This document shows positions 1 to 6,275 of a DNA stretch of 22,418 bases, piece after piece (the first letter of the stretch is position 1; each line of letters starts with the position of its first letter). Below the pieces are notes generated by a model. The model saw only the letters and a program-made list of their open reading frames with translations, did no database searches and was not told the origin of the DNA. The translations under genes and the position numbers were made by a program. This stretch comes from JANNRW01 sp031401815 (GTDB lineage: Bacteria > Desulfobacterota > Desulfuromonadia > Geobacterales > DSM-12255), in NCBI GenBank assembly GCA_031401815.1, contig JANNRW010000297.1:1-22418 (forward strand), written 5' to 3'.

Positions 1-638
1 TGAATGACTACATTACTATTGCCATCCCTAAAGGGCGGATCCTCGAAGAGTCGGTAGCACTTTTCAGCAAGGCAGGGATCGACTGCAACGAGCTTCTGGG
101 GAACTCCAGAAAACTTATCTTCGAAAACAGAGCCCAGCGAATGCGTTACATGATCGTTCGGGCAACTGATGTGCCGACTTATGTTGAGTACGGATGCGCC
201 GACCTGGGGATCGTCGGCAAGGACACTCTCCTGGAGCAGGAGAAAGATCTCTACGAACCGCTGGATCTGAAATTCGGCTACTGCAGGATGATGGTGGCTG
301 AACCGGCTGGCCTCGCAAAAGAGGATGACCCTTCGCGCTGGTCAAACATCAGGATCGCCACCAAATATCCGCATGTGACGGAAAAGTATTTTTCCTCCAA
401 AGGGATCCAGGTCGAGATAATAAAGCTTTATGGCTCTATTGAACTTGCGCCGCTGGTCGGGCTTTCCGAGCGGATTGTTGATCTGGTCTCCACTGGTGAG
501 ACACTAAAGCAGAACGGTCTGGTTGAGGTCGAGACCATTGCCGAGATCACCACCCGGCTGGTTGTCAACAGGGCGAGTCTTAAGACCAAGCACAAGCGGA
601 TTACTGAAATCATAGAGAGTCTGGAGAGACATATATGA
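1..638 (+). CDS. hisG: ATP phosphoribosyltransferase, short form (HisG), missing first base
   Basis: Catalyses the first step of histidine synthesis, joining ATP and PRPP to give phosphoribosyl-ATP in the cytoplasm. The reading frame is open from the first base: positions 1-2 (tg) are probably the end of an ATG whose A lies just outside, giving MNDYITIAIPKGRI and 212 residues. Family signatures include the N-terminal IPKGRILEES, the segment YGCADLGIVGKDTL and the PRPP-loop-like LVSTGETLKQNGL near the C-terminal end. About 210 residues is the length of the short HisG class, which lacks the C-terminal regulatory domain and in known cases works with HisZ; hisZ is not in this window. The stop overlaps the hisD start by four bases (ATGA), so the two are translationally coupled. 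The call is secure; only the exact start is outside view. Confidence 0.97.
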   Translation, partial: NDYITIAIPKGRILEESVALFSKAGIDCNELLGNSRKLIFENRAQRMRYMIVRATDVPTYVEYGCADLGIVGKDTLLEQEKDLYEPLDLKFGYCRMMVAEPAGLAKEDDPSRWSNIRIATKYPHVTEKYFSSKGIQVEIIKLYGSIELAPLVGLSERIVDLVSTGETLKQNGLVEVETIAEITTRLVVNRASLKTKHKRITEIIESLERHI

Positions 639-1936
639 AATTCATGCATATTCATGATGCTGACTTTGAGCAACAGTTTGCCGATATACTGTCGCGGGGC
701 GAGAGTGCCGGTCTTGAGGTTGAGCAGGTGGTTCTCGACATAATCAAGGCAGTCCGCGAGCATGGGGATAAAGCGGTTCTGGAGTACACCAACCGCTTTG
801 ATCGGCTTGAGGCTGCTTCAGTCAGCTCCCTTGAAGTAACTCCCGGTGAGATCGATCATGCCTTTACCCAGGTGTCAGAAGATGAGATTGCCGCACTCAA
901 ACTGGCTGTCTGCCGGGTAGCATCCTTTCACGAAAAACAGAAACAGCAGACCTGGCTTTCAACCGAAGAGCCGGATATCATCCTTGGCCAGATGGTAACC
1001 CCGTTGCAACGGGTAGGTATCTACGTCCCTGGCGGCAAAGCCAGTTACCCGTCCAGCGTCATCATGAACGCCGTGCCAGCCAGAGTGGCCGGCGTACCTG
1101 AAGTTGTCATGGTTGTACCAACGCCGGGAGGAGAGACCAACCCTCACCTGCTGGTCGCGGCTCGTCTCTCCGGTGTGAACAGGATATTCAGGATCGGTGG
1201 AGCACAGGCAGTTGCGGCTCTGGCCTATGGCACAGCAACAATTCCGAAAGTGGACAAGTTCACCGGCCCGGGGAATATCTACGTTGCTACAGCCAAAAAA
1301 CTGGTTTTCGGTCAGGTCGGCATCGACATGATTGCAGGCCCATCTGAAATTCTGGTCATAAACGACGGGAGCGGCAGACCTGCACATATTGCCGCGGATC
1401 TCCTCTCCCAGGCTGAACATGATGAGCTTGCATCATCAATTCTGATTACAACGGATCCTGCTTTTGCCGAGAAAGTGGTTATTGAGGTTGAGCGACAGCT
1501 AAATGGCCTTTCAAGGGAGAGTATCGCCCGTCGGTCATGGGGGAGTTACGGAGCAGTCATCATTGCAGCTTCTCTGGATGAGGCAATAGACTTTTCGAAC
1601 CGTATCGCTCCGGAACACCTTGAGCTCGCTGTAAATGACCCGTTCCCCCTGCTGGGAAAAATCAAGAACGCCGGTGCCATTTTTCTGGGGCATTTCACCC
1701 CGGAAGCGACCGGCGACTACCTGGCCGGCCCCAACCACACACTCCCGACCGGCGGGACGGCTCGTTTCTTCTCTCCACTCTCTGTAGATGATTTCATGAA
1801 GAGGTCTTCGATTGTCTATTTCAGCGAGCAGGGGCTCAACCGGCTTGGCGGGGATATCGTCCGGATTGCGGAGCTGGAAGGTCTGGATGCGCATGGCAAG
1901 TCCGTATCCATCCGTATGAAAAAGGATATGAAGTAG
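635..1936 (+). CDS. hisD: Histidinol dehydrogenase
   Basis: Carries out the last two oxidations of histidine synthesis, L-histidinol to L-histidine with two NAD+, using a bound zinc. The 433-residue protein is full length for the family. Zinc ligands are recognisable as Q259 and H262 (in SQAEHDE), D361 (in TGDYLAGPNH) and H420 (in LDAHGKS), with the catalytic E327-H328 pair in IAPEHLEL. Other signatures are GGAQAVAALAYGT and DKFTGPGNIYVATAKK. The ATG overlaps the hisG stop, so it is expected to be translated from the same message; no separate ribosome site was needed to choose the start. No hisC or hisB follows: the next gene is unrelated and starts about 100 bases downstream. Confidence 0.98.
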   Translation: MKFMHIHDADFEQQFADILSRGESAGLEVEQVVLDIIKAVREHGDKAVLEYTNRFDRLEAASVSSLEVTPGEIDHAFTQVSEDEIAALKLAVCRVASFHEKQKQQTWLSTEEPDIILGQMVTPLQRVGIYVPGGKASYPSSVIMNAVPARVAGVPEVVMVVPTPGGETNPHLLVAARLSGVNRIFRIGGAQAVAALAYGTATIPKVDKFTGPGNIYVATAKKLVFGQVGIDMIAGPSEILVINDGSGRPAHIAADLLSQAEHDELASSILITTDPAFAEKVVIEVERQLNGLSRESIARRSWGSYGAVIIAASLDEAIDFSNRIAPEHLELAVNDPFPLLGKIKNAGAIFLGHFTPEATGDYLAGPNHTLPTGGTARFFSPLSVDDFMKRSSIVYFSEQGLNRLGGDIVRIAELEGLDAHGKSVSIRMKKDMK

Positions 1937-1959
1937 CACCGGGAATTCGGTTTTTAGTA

Positions 1960-1994
1960 CCTTGGAAATAACGGCAAATCATTTAGTTCCAAGG
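1960..1994. repeat. Inverted repeat between hisD and gspB-like gene
   Basis: Perfect 8-base arms CCTTGGAA (1960-1967) and TTCCAAGG (1987-1994) enclose 19 bases. There is no run of T after the right arm, so a Rho-independent terminator is unlikely. It may be an operator for the downstream gene or a weak RNA hairpin. The function is unknown. Confidence 0.35.
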
Positions 1995-2041
1995 CCTTAA
2001 GGGGTGTCTCAGTAATTTCGTAACAAAATTATGGTGGCCAG

Positions 2042-2635
2042 ATGAGTCTTATTCTTGATGCTCTTCGCAAAACTGAACTCGAACTGAAAGCAAAGCGCCA
2101 TGGCGGAATTGATCTGCGCCCTGAAGTGCTGAGTTATCGTGGCATGCAGCAAAAGGGGTCGCACAGACGACTGTTACTTCTTGTTGTCGGCGGACTCTTT
2201 CTGATAATTGTGATCGCAGCAGTTATATTCATGCAGAGGGGGGGGAATGGCTCCCTGACAAAAGCTGCTTTGCCAGAGCCGCCCAGGAATAGCGCAGCAG
2301 AGTCACCCTCTACTCCACTGCCCCTGACAGAGCCGATAAAGACATTACCTGCACCAGCAGGCAATGAGATTAACAGGCCGGATACCGCAAAGGTCGGCTC
2401 TCTTCAGCCCCGGTTGGTCTCAACCACAGTTGTCGGAGCAGATGATATCACGATTTCAGGAATTGCCTGGCAGGATGAGAGAAGCCTGCGCCGGGCTGTC
2501 ATTAATGGCTCTCTGGTTGCAGAAGGGGCGGAAATTCTGGGGGCAAGGGTCATGGAGATAAAAGAGAGTCGTGTCAAATTTTCCCGCAACGGCCAGCTTT
2601 TCGAACTCTTGTATCCATCAGTAAAAGGCAAGTGA
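2042..2635 (+). CDS. GspB-like type II secretion assembly protein
   Basis: A 197-residue bitopic inner-membrane protein resembling GspB/ExeB, which with an ExeA-type ATPase helps place the type II secretion outer-membrane channel. The N-terminus MSLILDALRKTELELKAK is the characteristic cytoplasmic start of this family. One membrane segment follows at about residues 44-64, then a proline- and serine-rich linker (about 70-125). The C-terminal domain (about 130-195) contains ITISGIAWQDERSLRRAVI and VMEIKESRVKFSRNGQLFEL, as in the T2SSB domain. The start is the ATG at 2042, with only a weak upstream purine stretch. No exeA-like gene or other secretion gene adjoins it; it lies alone between hisD and a convergent uspA only 10 bases away. 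The family call is good; its role in this organism is inferred. Confidence 0.85.
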   Translation: MSLILDALRKTELELKAKRHGGIDLRPEVLSYRGMQQKGSHRRLLLLVVGGLFLIIVIAAVIFMQRGGNGSLTKAALPEPPRNSAAESPSTPLPLTEPIKTLPAPAGNEINRPDTAKVGSLQPRLVSTTVVGADDITISGIAWQDERSLRRAVINGSLVAEGAEILGARVMEIKESRVKFSRNGQLFELLYPSVKGK

Positions 2636-2645
2636 CAAGGCCGAT

Positions 2646-3101
2646 TCAACCTCTGACCACATAAACCGAACATTTTGCATTTCTGACAATCTTGTCGGAG
2701 ACACTTCCGAGAAGTTTCCGTTTAATAAATCCTTTGCCGGTGCTGCCGATAATTATGACATCTATCTCTTCACGTGCCGCATATCCGAGCAATTCGTCAA
2801 CCGGATCACCATAAGCAACTTTTATCTCCAGCGGAATATCAGTTTCAGCAGCGTTTTTTTCAACCACGTAAAAAATCTTTTCTCTCATCTCATTCCATTG
2901 ATCAGTCTCTGTTACAGGTGTTGGTGGAACGAAATCCGTAAAGGTTGTTCGTGGCGCATTGGGTAGCACCAGCATGGCATATACCTTGCTTTTGAACTGA
3001 CTCCGATTGCATGCTGCAAGGCGCACCGCCTCTTCTGCGGCCTTGTCCGACATTGGCGATCCGTCAATTGCGACCAGTATTTTCTTTCGTAATGTAAGCA
3101 T
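2646..3101 (-). CDS. Universal stress protein, UspA family
   Basis: A single-domain, cytoplasmic universal stress protein of 151 residues, the usual size. It has the alpha/beta start KKILVAIDGSPMSDKAAEEA and near the end the ATP-binding pattern G-x2-G-x9-G-S (G119, G122, G132, S133, in GSTGKGFIKRKLLGS), so it probably binds ATP. I place the start at the ATG at 3101 because AGAGGTGG lies just upstream at a suitable distance. An in-frame GTG at 3110 would add three residues but lies inside that ribosome-binding stretch. A promoter on the same strand is visible at 3151-3179. It converges with the gspB-like gene with no clear terminator between. These proteins usually respond to starvation or stress; the specific role cannot be read from sequence. 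Confidence 0.93.
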   Translation of the reverse strand: MLTLRKKILVAIDGSPMSDKAAEEAVRLAACNRSQFKSKVYAMLVLPNAPRTTFTDFVPPTPVTETDQWNEMREKIFYVVEKNAAETDIPLEIKVAYGDPVDELLGYAAREEIDVIIIGSTGKGFIKRKLLGSVSDKIVRNAKCSVYVVRG

Positions 3102-3150
3102 CTCTACCACCTCTGGACAAATATTGGATTATTCCGCACAGGTTTAAATA

Positions 3151-3179
3151 AAAATATCCTTAAATTTCCCTATTGACAA
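3151..3179 (-). promoter_or_regulatory. Probable sigma-70 promoter for uspA
   Basis: Read on the minus strand: -35 TTGTCA (3179-3174), a 17-base spacer, then -10 TATTTT (3156-3151), about 50 bases before the uspA ATG. Its -35 box overlaps that of a forward promoter by five bases, so the two probably compete for polymerase. Confidence 0.5.
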
Positions 3180-3201
3180 CCATAAAACACTATTCTACAA
3201 T
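3173..3201 (+). promoter_or_regulatory. Strong sigma-70 type promoter reading toward iclR
   Basis: TTGACA (3173-3178), exactly 17 bases, TACAAT (3196-3201). The -35 is perfect and the -10 matches five of six positions, making this the best promoter in the window. Transcription would begin near 3208, giving a leader of roughly 240 bases before the iclR start. Confidence 0.65.
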
Positions 3202-3445
3202 CTTATCTGTTGATTTAGCTCTGATATCATATGTATTTACTGCCAACTTTATTTTCTTGTCACGCTACCGGCATAAGACAGAATCTTATATTAGAACAGC
3301 AGTTATTCGCAAGGATGTAACCGGCCAGACAGATGTCGATACAAAATGCAGGGCCAGATATTCCCACGCTTCAATAATTACTTGACTAAATCTTTAATAG
3401 TAAGCTATCAAATAATGTTTGAATATAATTACGGAGCTAATAATC
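3202..3445 (+). other. AT-rich leader region upstream of iclR
   Basis: No convincing gene is present. The stretch would be transcribed from the promoter at 3173-3201. It contains a small hairpin (ATAAGA 3273-3278 with TCTTAT 3284-3289) and a second possible promoter at 3382-3411. An open frame of about 70 codons from a TTG at 3173 begins inside the -35 box and is not credible. The region could be a regulated 5' leader or hold a small RNA; neither is shown. Confidence 0.4.
3382..3411 (+). promoter_or_regulatory. Possible proximal promoter of iclR
   Basis: TTGACT (3382-3387), an 18-base spacer and TATCAA (3406-3411), ending 34 bases before the iclR ATG. Weaker than the distal promoter, but placed as expected for a short leader. 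Confidence 0.4.
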
Positions 3446-4228
3446 ATGGCAAAAAAAGACAAGTCCGAGTACATCATTCAGGCAGTTGATCATGCACTTG
3501 ATCTTCTGGAGCAGTTTCAGGGGGACATAGACGAACTGGGGGTGACAGAGCTGAGCAAACGGCTGAAACTTCACAAGAACAATGTTTTCAGGCTGCTCGC
3601 AACTCTTGAGTCCCGTAGCTACATCGAACAGAACCGGGTTACGGAAAACTACAGACTCGGTCTGAAGACACTGGAACTGGGGCAGACATTCATCAAGCAG
3701 ATGGGTTTGCTGAGACAGTCCAGACCGGTTCTCGAATCTCTGGTAAAAGAGTGCAACGAAACTACATACGTTGCCATTCTGAAGGAATCACACATAGTCT
3801 ATCTTGATGTTGTTGAAACAGATATGACCGTAAGGGTTGTGCCTCGTGTAGGCTCGCGTCTCCCGGCCTACTGTACTGCTGCCGGGAAAATCCAGCTCGC
3901 CTACATGACAGAAGAGGAGCTGGATCACTTTCTTCCGGTCAAGGAGATGAAATCTTATACGCCCAACACGATCACCGACAGGGAGACCCTCAAGGCTCAC
4001 CTTCGCGACGTAGCCGATCAGGGTTATGCACTGGACAACGAAGAGATGGATATTGGGGTCTGTTGTGTCGGCGCACCTATTCGTGATTATACCAGACGGA
4101 TCATAGGTGCGGTCAGCATATCCGGCCCTTCCATGCGTTTTTCAATGGAGAGGATGGAAAAAGAGCTGATCCCTCTGGTGAAAAGAGCCGGTGAAGACAT
4201 CTCTACAAAGCTTGGTTTTCACAAGTAA
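3446..4228 (+). CDS. IclR-family transcriptional regulator
   Basis: A 260-residue DNA-binding regulator. Residues about 10-75 form the winged helix: the helix-turn-helix lies near VTELSKRLKLHKNNVFRLLA (33-52), followed by the wing and the linker YRLGLKTLELGQ. The C-terminal effector domain (about 90-255) carries IclR signatures such as LPAYCTAAGKIQLAY, DNEEMDIGVCCVGAPIRD and IIGAVSISGPSMRF. I chose the ATG at 3446 because ACGGAG sits about nine bases upstream; an in-frame TTG at 3419 has no ribosome site. IclR proteins typically bind a small organic acid and control a neighbouring catabolic or central-carbon operon. The effector and targets here are unknown. It has two possible promoters and ends at a clear terminator, so it is monocistronic. 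Confidence 0.93.
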   Translation: MAKKDKSEYIIQAVDHALDLLEQFQGDIDELGVTELSKRLKLHKNNVFRLLATLESRSYIEQNRVTENYRLGLKTLELGQTFIKQMGLLRQSRPVLESLVKECNETTYVAILKESHIVYLDVVETDMTVRVVPRVGSRLPAYCTAAGKIQLAYMTEEELDHFLPVKEMKSYTPNTITDRETLKAHLRDVADQGYALDNEEMDIGVCCVGAPIRDYTRRIIGAVSISGPSMRFSMERMEKELIPLVKRAGEDISTKLGFHK

Positions 4229-4266
4229 CAAACTCTGAAAAGGGAGTTGCGAAATCTGGATTCATG

Positions 4267-4301
4267 TAACGGCAATGTCATCTGACTTTGCCGTTATTTT
4301 T
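4267..4301 (+). terminator. Rho-independent terminator of iclR
   Basis: A nine-base-pair stem TAACGGCAA (4267-4275) and TTGCCGTTA (4288-4296) with a 12-base loop, followed by a run of T (4297-4301). It starts about 38 bases after the iclR stop. It lacks a T run on the minus strand, so it serves iclR rather than coaE. Confidence 0.8.
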
Positions 4302-4306
4302 CAGGC

Positions 4307-4903
4307 TTATTTCCCAAACTCTTCCCTGCATATTTTCAGAACTTTTTCCTCAAGCTCAGCTTCAGTTCCGTTATTTTCTATTACCAACCTCCCGTACTCT
4401 CTTTTTTCCTCCATCGGCATCTGCGCGGCCAGTCGACTCTCTGCTCCCCCCCTGCTGATTCCGTCTCTTTTCATCAGTCGCTGAAGTTGCGTCTCCTTAT
4501 CAGCATATACAACCCATATCTCGTCAACTCGATCTGTCACCCCGGCTTCAATGAGCAGCGGCGCCATGTAGAGGAGTACCGGGACTCCGGCTCTGCGGAA
4601 CTCGGAGAGTCGGGTTTCAGCCAAACTCTTGATGGCCGGATGCACTATCTCCTCCAGCTTCCGGCGCAGGGGGGGGGAGCTGAAAACAGCTTCTGCTGCT
4701 GCCGCCCGGTTCAAAGTTCCATCAGCATGAAGCAGGCATTTTCCGAAAAGCGCTTCAATCTCCAAAAGAGCCGGTCTCCCCGGGAGAACCGCTTCGCGGG
4801 CAAGTTGATCGGCATCAAGAACCGGGACTCCGGCTGCAGCTATTATCTTTGCAACAGTACTCTTTCCTGAAGCAATCCCGCCGGTAAGCCCTATGATCCT
4901 CAT
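4307..4903 (-). CDS. coaE: Dephospho-CoA kinase
   Basis: Phosphorylates the ribose 3'-hydroxyl of dephospho-CoA with ATP, the final step of coenzyme A synthesis. The 198-residue protein has the P-loop GGIASGKS (residues 8-15), the family DADQLAR (30-36), VHPAI (87-91) and a lid-region basic segment QLQRLMKRDGIS. Full length compares well with family members of about 200 residues. I start at the ATG at 4903, preceded by AGGAG that overlaps the stop codon of the upstream gene (TGAGGAG); an in-frame TTG at 4918 would overlap that gene and is less likely. The 11-base gap to the aminopeptidase gene indicates one operon. Its end faces the iclR terminator. Confidence 0.96.
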   Translation of the reverse strand: MRIIGLTGGIASGKSTVAKIIAAAGVPVLDADQLAREAVLPGRPALLEIEALFGKCLLHADGTLNRAAAAEAVFSSPPLRRKLEEIVHPAIKSLAETRLSEFRRAGVPVLLYMAPLLIEAGVTDRVDEIWVVYADKETQLQRLMKRDGISRGGAESRLAAQMPMEEKREYGRLVIENNGTEAELEEKVLKICREEFGK

Positions 4904-4914
4904 CTGCAATCTCC

Positions 4915-6051
4915 TCAAACAAGCATCTTTCCATCTATAAGAACAGGTTTTTGACCCCCATCTGCCATTATGGCTATAAGAGTCGGATGATAAAACAGAT
5001 AATCCTCATGAAACTGGGTGCTTACGACTCCTCCAAATCCGGAGTTGTCCCCCAGTGCAACATGTATGGTGCCGAGGATTTTTTCAGCTTCAAGAATGTT
5101 ATCCGGACGACTCGCCCTGTCGTTCGTACCGATACCGAGCTCTGCAATATTTCTGTTTTTCCGGTTTTCAGCAAATTTTTCTGACAGCCATTTACTATGA
5201 GGCTCTTCGCCATGAATCTCTGTTACCTCCCCCCTGCATACTGTCAATTTAAGTGGCGTGACCAGTTTGCGGGTAGGTGCATACTCTATGACCAGAACCC
5301 CTTCTGCCGTACCTTCAAGGGGTGCCAGGTAAACTTCGCCGGCAGGGAGATTGCCAAAGCTCCCTGGAGCGGCAAGCAGGCCATTGTCTCCCTGAGCTGT
5401 TCTGGACACCTTGCTCAAGCTTAAATGTGTCCCATTAGGTGTGGAAATAATCAGTCTGACAGCTTCGTTAATCGCTGTTTCAAGTATCCTGGTTCGCTCG
5501 GCCAATGCATGCCAGTCTACTGCCATGGAGGTGAAAAACATCTCCGGATCAAAATGAGGGAGACTTGCAAAGCGCCCCCCGGCGACATTTACCAGATGGC
5601 GAAAACGTGTATGACTGGTCGAGTTGTTCGACATGGCGACAACTACGTCGGCAACCTGATCATGGCCGGAAGATACAATCTTTGCCGCAAGTTCGAGCTC
5701 ATCAGAAGTTACCTCTTTTTTCAAAAGAGTTGTCAGCAGATTACCCTCTCTGAGTTCTGCTACTATCTGTTCGCCAAACACCCTAATCCAGAGCCCTTCA
5801 GGCGGCTCTGCCCCTGAAGCTGAGGTAGCCGGAAAATCGTAAAAGCCTGCGTTGCCGAAGTTGGAGTCAGCATAAAGAGCCGCCTGAATGGCTGTTGCAT
5901 GCAGTCGGATGCGCCTGTCACGTTCGTATGCAGGAAGATCTTCATCCGGGCGGATGGTGTCGCTGAAAACAATGATTTTCTCTCCTTCTGAGAGCCCCAT
6001 ATTAATCTTAAAAAGCGACGCGAAAGCGCTTTGCAGGTCATTTGGTTCCAT
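4915..6051 (-). CDS. Aminopeptidase T-like metallopeptidase (M29 family)
   Basis: A 378-residue cytoplasmic protein resembling M29 leucyl aminopeptidases (AmpS/AmpT type), which remove N-terminal residues using two metal ions. Likely metal ligands visible by family pattern are E239 (in AGEVYLAPLEG), E304 (in IAELGIGTN), H330 (in GTIHVALGDN), and H348 and D350 (in FHED). The tyrosine that follows the first histidine in the thermophilic enzymes is not at the expected spacing; the sequence there is GDNSGFGG, so the subgroup may differ. The N-terminal half is more divergent and could shape substrate choice. The start ATG at 6051 has a good GGAGG upstream. It is the first gene of an operon with coaE and has a possible promoter at 6085-6113. 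The family call is firm, the substrate unknown. Confidence 0.82.
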   Translation of the reverse strand: MEPNDLQSAFASLFKINMGLSEGEKIIVFSDTIRPDEDLPAYERDRRIRLHATAIQAALYADSNFGNAGFYDFPATSASGAEPPEGLWIRVFGEQIVAELREGNLLTTLLKKEVTSDELELAAKIVSSGHDQVADVVVAMSNNSTSHTRFRHLVNVAGGRFASLPHFDPEMFFTSMAVDWHALAERTRILETAINEAVRLIISTPNGTHLSLSKVSRTAQGDNGLLAAPGSFGNLPAGEVYLAPLEGTAEGVLVIEYAPTRKLVTPLKLTVCRGEVTEIHGEEPHSKWLSEKFAENRKNRNIAELGIGTNDRASRPDNILEAEKILGTIHVALGDNSGFGGVVSTQFHEDYLFYHPTLIAIMADGGQKPVLIDGKMLV

Positions 6052-6084
6052 TTATCAACCTCCGGTGTTTATACTGATTCCAAT

Positions 6085-6113
6085 CATATAGCAGAGGAGT
6101 TGCTCTGAAGCAA
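6085..6113 (-). promoter_or_regulatory. Possible promoter of the aminopeptidase-coaE operon
   Basis: On the minus strand: TTGCTT (6113-6108), a 17-base spacer and TATATG (6090-6085), about 34 bases before the gene start. The -35 is only a partial match. Confidence 0.4.
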
Positions 6114-6181
6114 TCAGTCCGCTCGAGCCTGAGAATTTTTCCTTGATTTGCCGACAGGGACTGTGTTAAAACCTGCATACT

Positions 6182-6197
6182 GTATACAATTGCATGC
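6182..6197. promoter_or_regulatory. Near-palindromic candidate operator upstream of sfrB
   Basis: GTATACAATTGCATGC is an imperfect 16-base palindrome (12 of 16 positions symmetric) centred on AATT, about 80 bases before sfrB in the 224-base gap between divergent operons. The size and symmetry suit a dimeric repressor, and the IclR-family protein nearby is one candidate. No binding evidence is visible. Confidence 0.3.
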
Positions 6198-6275
6198 CGT
6201 GACTTTATTCAGTAATAACAGCTAGTTAGGCGGCGCTGTAGCATATCTTATTATTAATGTTCTCCGGAGGCTTAA

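Noticed and set aside
1960..1994. Rho-independent terminator after hisD
   Set aside because: The stem is only eight base pairs with a 19-base loop and no T run, so it is listed only as an inverted repeat.
3173..3385. Small open frame of about 70 codons in the iclR leader
   Set aside because: It would start at a TTG inside the promoter -35 box, has no ribosome site, and resembles no family.
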